This document shows positions 61,988-64,000 of a DNA stretch of 64,000 nucleotides, piece by piece (position 1 is the stretch's first letter; the number at the start of each line of letters is the position of its first letter). Source of the DNA: Planctomycetota bacterium. Lineage in GTDB: Bacteria; Planctomycetota; Planctomycetia; Pirellulales; UBA7805. The stretch is taken from assembly GCA_003389215.1 (NCBI GenBank), contig QQVP01000005.1:1-64000 (forward strand), in the 5' to 3' direction. Made by a program: the position numbers and the translations under genes. The notes beneath the pieces are model-generated. The model did not search any database, was not told the origin of the DNA, and was given only the letters and a program-made list of their open reading frames with translations.

Positions 61988-64000
61988 ATGATGCACGACG
62001 CTACCCCCCCGCGCCTGGCGACGCTGTTGCTGGCGGCCGCACTGTTGAGTTTTCTCTCTGCCGAATCGTCGATCGCCGACAAGCCGGGCGACGCGGACAC
62101 TAACGCCGCAGCGGGCGGCGAAGCGGAACGCCAGGCCGACGTCGATCCGAAGACGCGGGCCACCGGCGACTTGAAGATGCTCCCCGGTTTCCGGGCCGAG
62201 TTGGTCTACAAGGTGCCGCGCGAAGCCCAGGGTTCCTGGGTTAGTCTCACGGTCGATCCGAAAGGTCGTTTGATCGCCTCGTCGCAGGGCGGGCGTATGT
62301 ATCGGCTCACGCCGCCCCCGCACGGCAGCGACCAGCCGGCCCAGGTTGAAGAGATCGACTTGCGCATCGGCCAGGCCCAGGGTTTGCTCTGTGCGTTCGA
62401 CAGTCTCTATGTGGTGCTCAACGGGAGCGGTGCCGAAGGCTCTGGGCTCTACCGGGTTCGCGACACCGACGGCGACGACCAGTACGACGAGGTGAAGCTG
62501 CTCCGCCGCCTGCACGGTCAGGGCGAACACGGACCACACGGCATCGTGCTCTCGCCCGACGGCAAGTCGCTCTACATTGCGGCGGGCAACTACACGAAGA
62601 TTCCCAACCCCGAGCGCTCGCTCGTGCCGCGTCATTACGACGAGGACTTGATCCTGCCGCGACAGGGCGATTCGCGAGGTCACGCGCGGGGCTTGATGGC
62701 CCCGGGCGGCTGGGTCTGTCGCACCGACCCCGAAGGCAAGAAGTGGGAGCTGGTCTGTAGCGGCTTTCGCAACGAATACGACATCGCCTTCAACGCGGCC
62801 GGCGAACTGTTCACGTACGACTCGGACATGGAGTGGGACATCGGCACGCCTTGGTATCGGCCGACCCGCGTTTGTCACGTGGTCAGTGGCGGCGAGTTCG
62901 GCTGGCGCAGCGGCACCGGCAAGTGGCCTGCCCATCAGGCCGATAGTCTGCCGGCCGCGGTCGAGATTGGACCGGGCTCGCCGACCGGCGTCGTCTTTGG
63001 CACCGGGGCCAAGTTTCCCGCCAAGTATCAGCGGGCCTTTTACATCTGCGACTGGAGTTTCGGCAATCTCTACGCCGTACACCTGGAGCCGAACGGGGCG
63101 TCGTACACCGGCTCGTTCGAATCGTTCATCTCCGCGGCCCCCTTCCCGATTACCGATGTGATCGTCAATCCGCAGGACGGGCTGCTCTATTTCACCGTCG
63201 GGGGACGCGGGGTCGAGTCGGCCCTGTACCGCGTCTGGTACGAAGGTGACGAGTCGACCGCCCCCGCCGTCGCACGGGACGATGCGGGCACGCTGCTTCG
63301 CGGGTTGCGGCACCAGCTCGAAGCCCTGCACGCGCGAACCGACGCGGCGGCACTCGACGAGGCGTGGCAACACTTGGGACACGAGGATCGCTTCATTCGT
63401 TTTGCCGCGCGAATCGCCGTCGAACATCAGCCGGTCGAGCGGTGGCGCGAGCGGGCCTTGGCCCTCAAGGAACCGCTGCCGCTGACCACGGCCATGATCG
63501 CGCTGGCCCGCAGCGTGGGAGACCAGGGCGACGCCGCGCTGCAGGAAAAGATGCTGGCGGCCCTCGACGCGCTCGACTGGTCGCAACTCTCGCAGCGCGA
63601 TCGGTTGGGACTGCTGCGGGCCTATCAGCTGACCTTGATCCGCCTCGGTCGCCCGGACGAGGATCGCCTGGCCAAGCTCGCGGCCCGCATCACCGGCATG
63701 TTCCCGGCGGACAACTTCGCGCTCAATCGCGAACTGTGCGCGCTGTCGGTCTACCTGAAGGCGCCCGACACGGCGACCAAGACACTCGCGCTGTTACGGT
63801 CGGCCCAGACGCAACACGAGCAAATCTTCTACGTTCTCACGCTGCGGCTGCTGAAGAGCGGCTGGACAAGGGACCAGCGACGCGAGTACTTCGAGTGGTT
63901 TCGGCGCGCCCGGCAGTATCACGGCGGCCAGTCGTTCGCCGGCAACACCGAACAGATTCGCAAGGAGGCGATCTCCTATCTGACGGATGAAGAGAAGTCG
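61988..64000 (+). CDS. Exported beta-propeller/HEAT-type planctomycete protein (runs past window end)
   Basis: The reading frame from ATG 61988 is open to the window end (671 codons seen). A signal peptide (to about 33) precedes a beta-propeller of the PQQ/NHL-like type (about 55-400: LPGFRAELVYKVPREAQGSW, GQGEHGPHGIVLSPDGKSLYIAAGNYTK, CSGFRNEYDIAFNAAGELFTYDSDMEWD, FYICDWSFGNLYAVHLEP). A helical region follows (about 430 onward, FIRFAARIAVEHQPVERWRERALAL), like PBS/HEAT repeats. In planctomycetes such proteins often continue into a c-type haem domain, not seen here because of the cut. Probably periplasmic sugar oxidation. Confidence 0.78.
   Translation, partial: MMHDATPPRLATLLLAAALLSFLSAESSIADKPGDADTNAAAGGEAERQADVDPKTRATGDLKMLPGFRAELVYKVPREAQGSWVSLTVDPKGRLIASSQGGRMYRLTPPPHGSDQPAQVEEIDLRIGQAQGLLCAFDSLYVVLNGSGAEGSGLYRVRDTDGDDQYDEVKLLRRLHGQGEHGPHGIVLSPDGKSLYIAAGNYTKIPNPERSLVPRHYDEDLILPRQGDSRGHARGLMAPGGWVCRTDPEGKKWELVCSGFRNEYDIAFNAAGELFTYDSDMEWDIGTPWYRPTRVCHVVSGGEFGWRSGTGKWPAHQADSLPAAVEIGPGSPTGVVFGTGAKFPAKYQRAFYICDWSFGNLYAVHLEPNGASYTGSFESFISAAPFPITDVIVNPQDGLLYFTVGGRGVESALYRVWYEGDESTAPAVARDDAGTLLRGLRHQLEALHARTDAAALDEAWQHLGHEDRFIRFAARIAVEHQPVERWRERALALKEPLPLTTAMIALARSVGDQGDAALQEKMLAALDALDWSQLSQRDRLGLLRAYQLTLIRLGRPDEDRLAKLAARITGMFPADNFALNRELCALSVYLKAPDTATKTLALLRSAQTQHEQIFYVLTLRLLKSGWTRDQRREYFEWFRRARQYHGGQSFAGNTEQIRKEAISYLTDEEKS

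Noticed and set aside
61931..63586. 551-codon minus-strand frame opposite the last gene
   Set aside because: The plus-strand propeller protein has a signal peptide and clear motifs; the opposite frame has biased composition only.

Overview
The window is high-GC bacterial chromosome from a planctomycete, most likely Pirellulales-like. The host genes are typical of that phylum: a PSCyt1/DUF1549/DUF1553 cytochrome protein followed by a Tat-exported DUF1501 protein, an FGly sulfatase, a DUF1559 pseudopilin-like protein, two PEP-CTERM proteins, DUF4328 membrane proteins, a secreted glycerate-kinase neighbour with a beta-propeller fold, and a Ser/Thr kinase. Most host genes lack a clear Shine-Dalgarno (SD) sequence.

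Layout. (1) 38-9083 is a genomic island at a tRNA-Ser(GCT). It holds a tyrosine integrase, a large serine recombinase, and small genes with strong SD sites. The last of these are a beta-grasp ubiquitin-like protein and an E2-like protein carrying nine CxxC pairs (RING/treble-clef-like). An IS200-type insertion closes this cassette, and a graveyard of fragments follows (Rhs-like, IS91-like, nitroreductase). No E1 or JAB gene is visible. (2) 9473-33570 is host chromosome: cytochrome/DUF1501 pair, membrane-anchored LRR protein, NTF2-like protein, TPR protein, methyltransferase, acyl-CoA dehydrogenase/sulfatase operon, DUF1559 gene, two PEP-CTERM paralogues, a PQQ-type pseudogene broken by an 8-bp duplication, transglutaminase-like protein, SDR / alpha-beta hydrolase / LLM flavin oxidoreductase group, and two DUF4328 genes. 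(3) 33652-40303 is a complete 6.65-kb transposon. It has about 81-bp terminal inverted repeats, an 8-bp target duplication (GGCGATCG), an IS1/IS1595-like DDE transposase and eight passenger genes. The passengers include a tandem pair of Holliday-junction-resolvase-like nucleases, one with a degraded active site, and a ribbon-helix-helix candidate regulator with matching operator palindromes. (4) 40405-64000 is host chromosome again: FkbM methyltransferase, thioredoxin/CAP-like protein, secreted hypothetical proteins, TolC lipoprotein, WYL regulator, YjbQ, family-4 uracil-DNA glycosylase, a fused E1 alpha-beta plus E2 of a 2-oxoacid dehydrogenase complex, a kinase with a pseudo-receiver, glycerate 2-kinase, and a beta-propeller protein running off the end.

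The two most unusual parts are the partial bacterial ubiquitination-like cassette (5247-6873) and the transposon at 33652-40303. Both are read from sequence motifs alone; no database search was possible.
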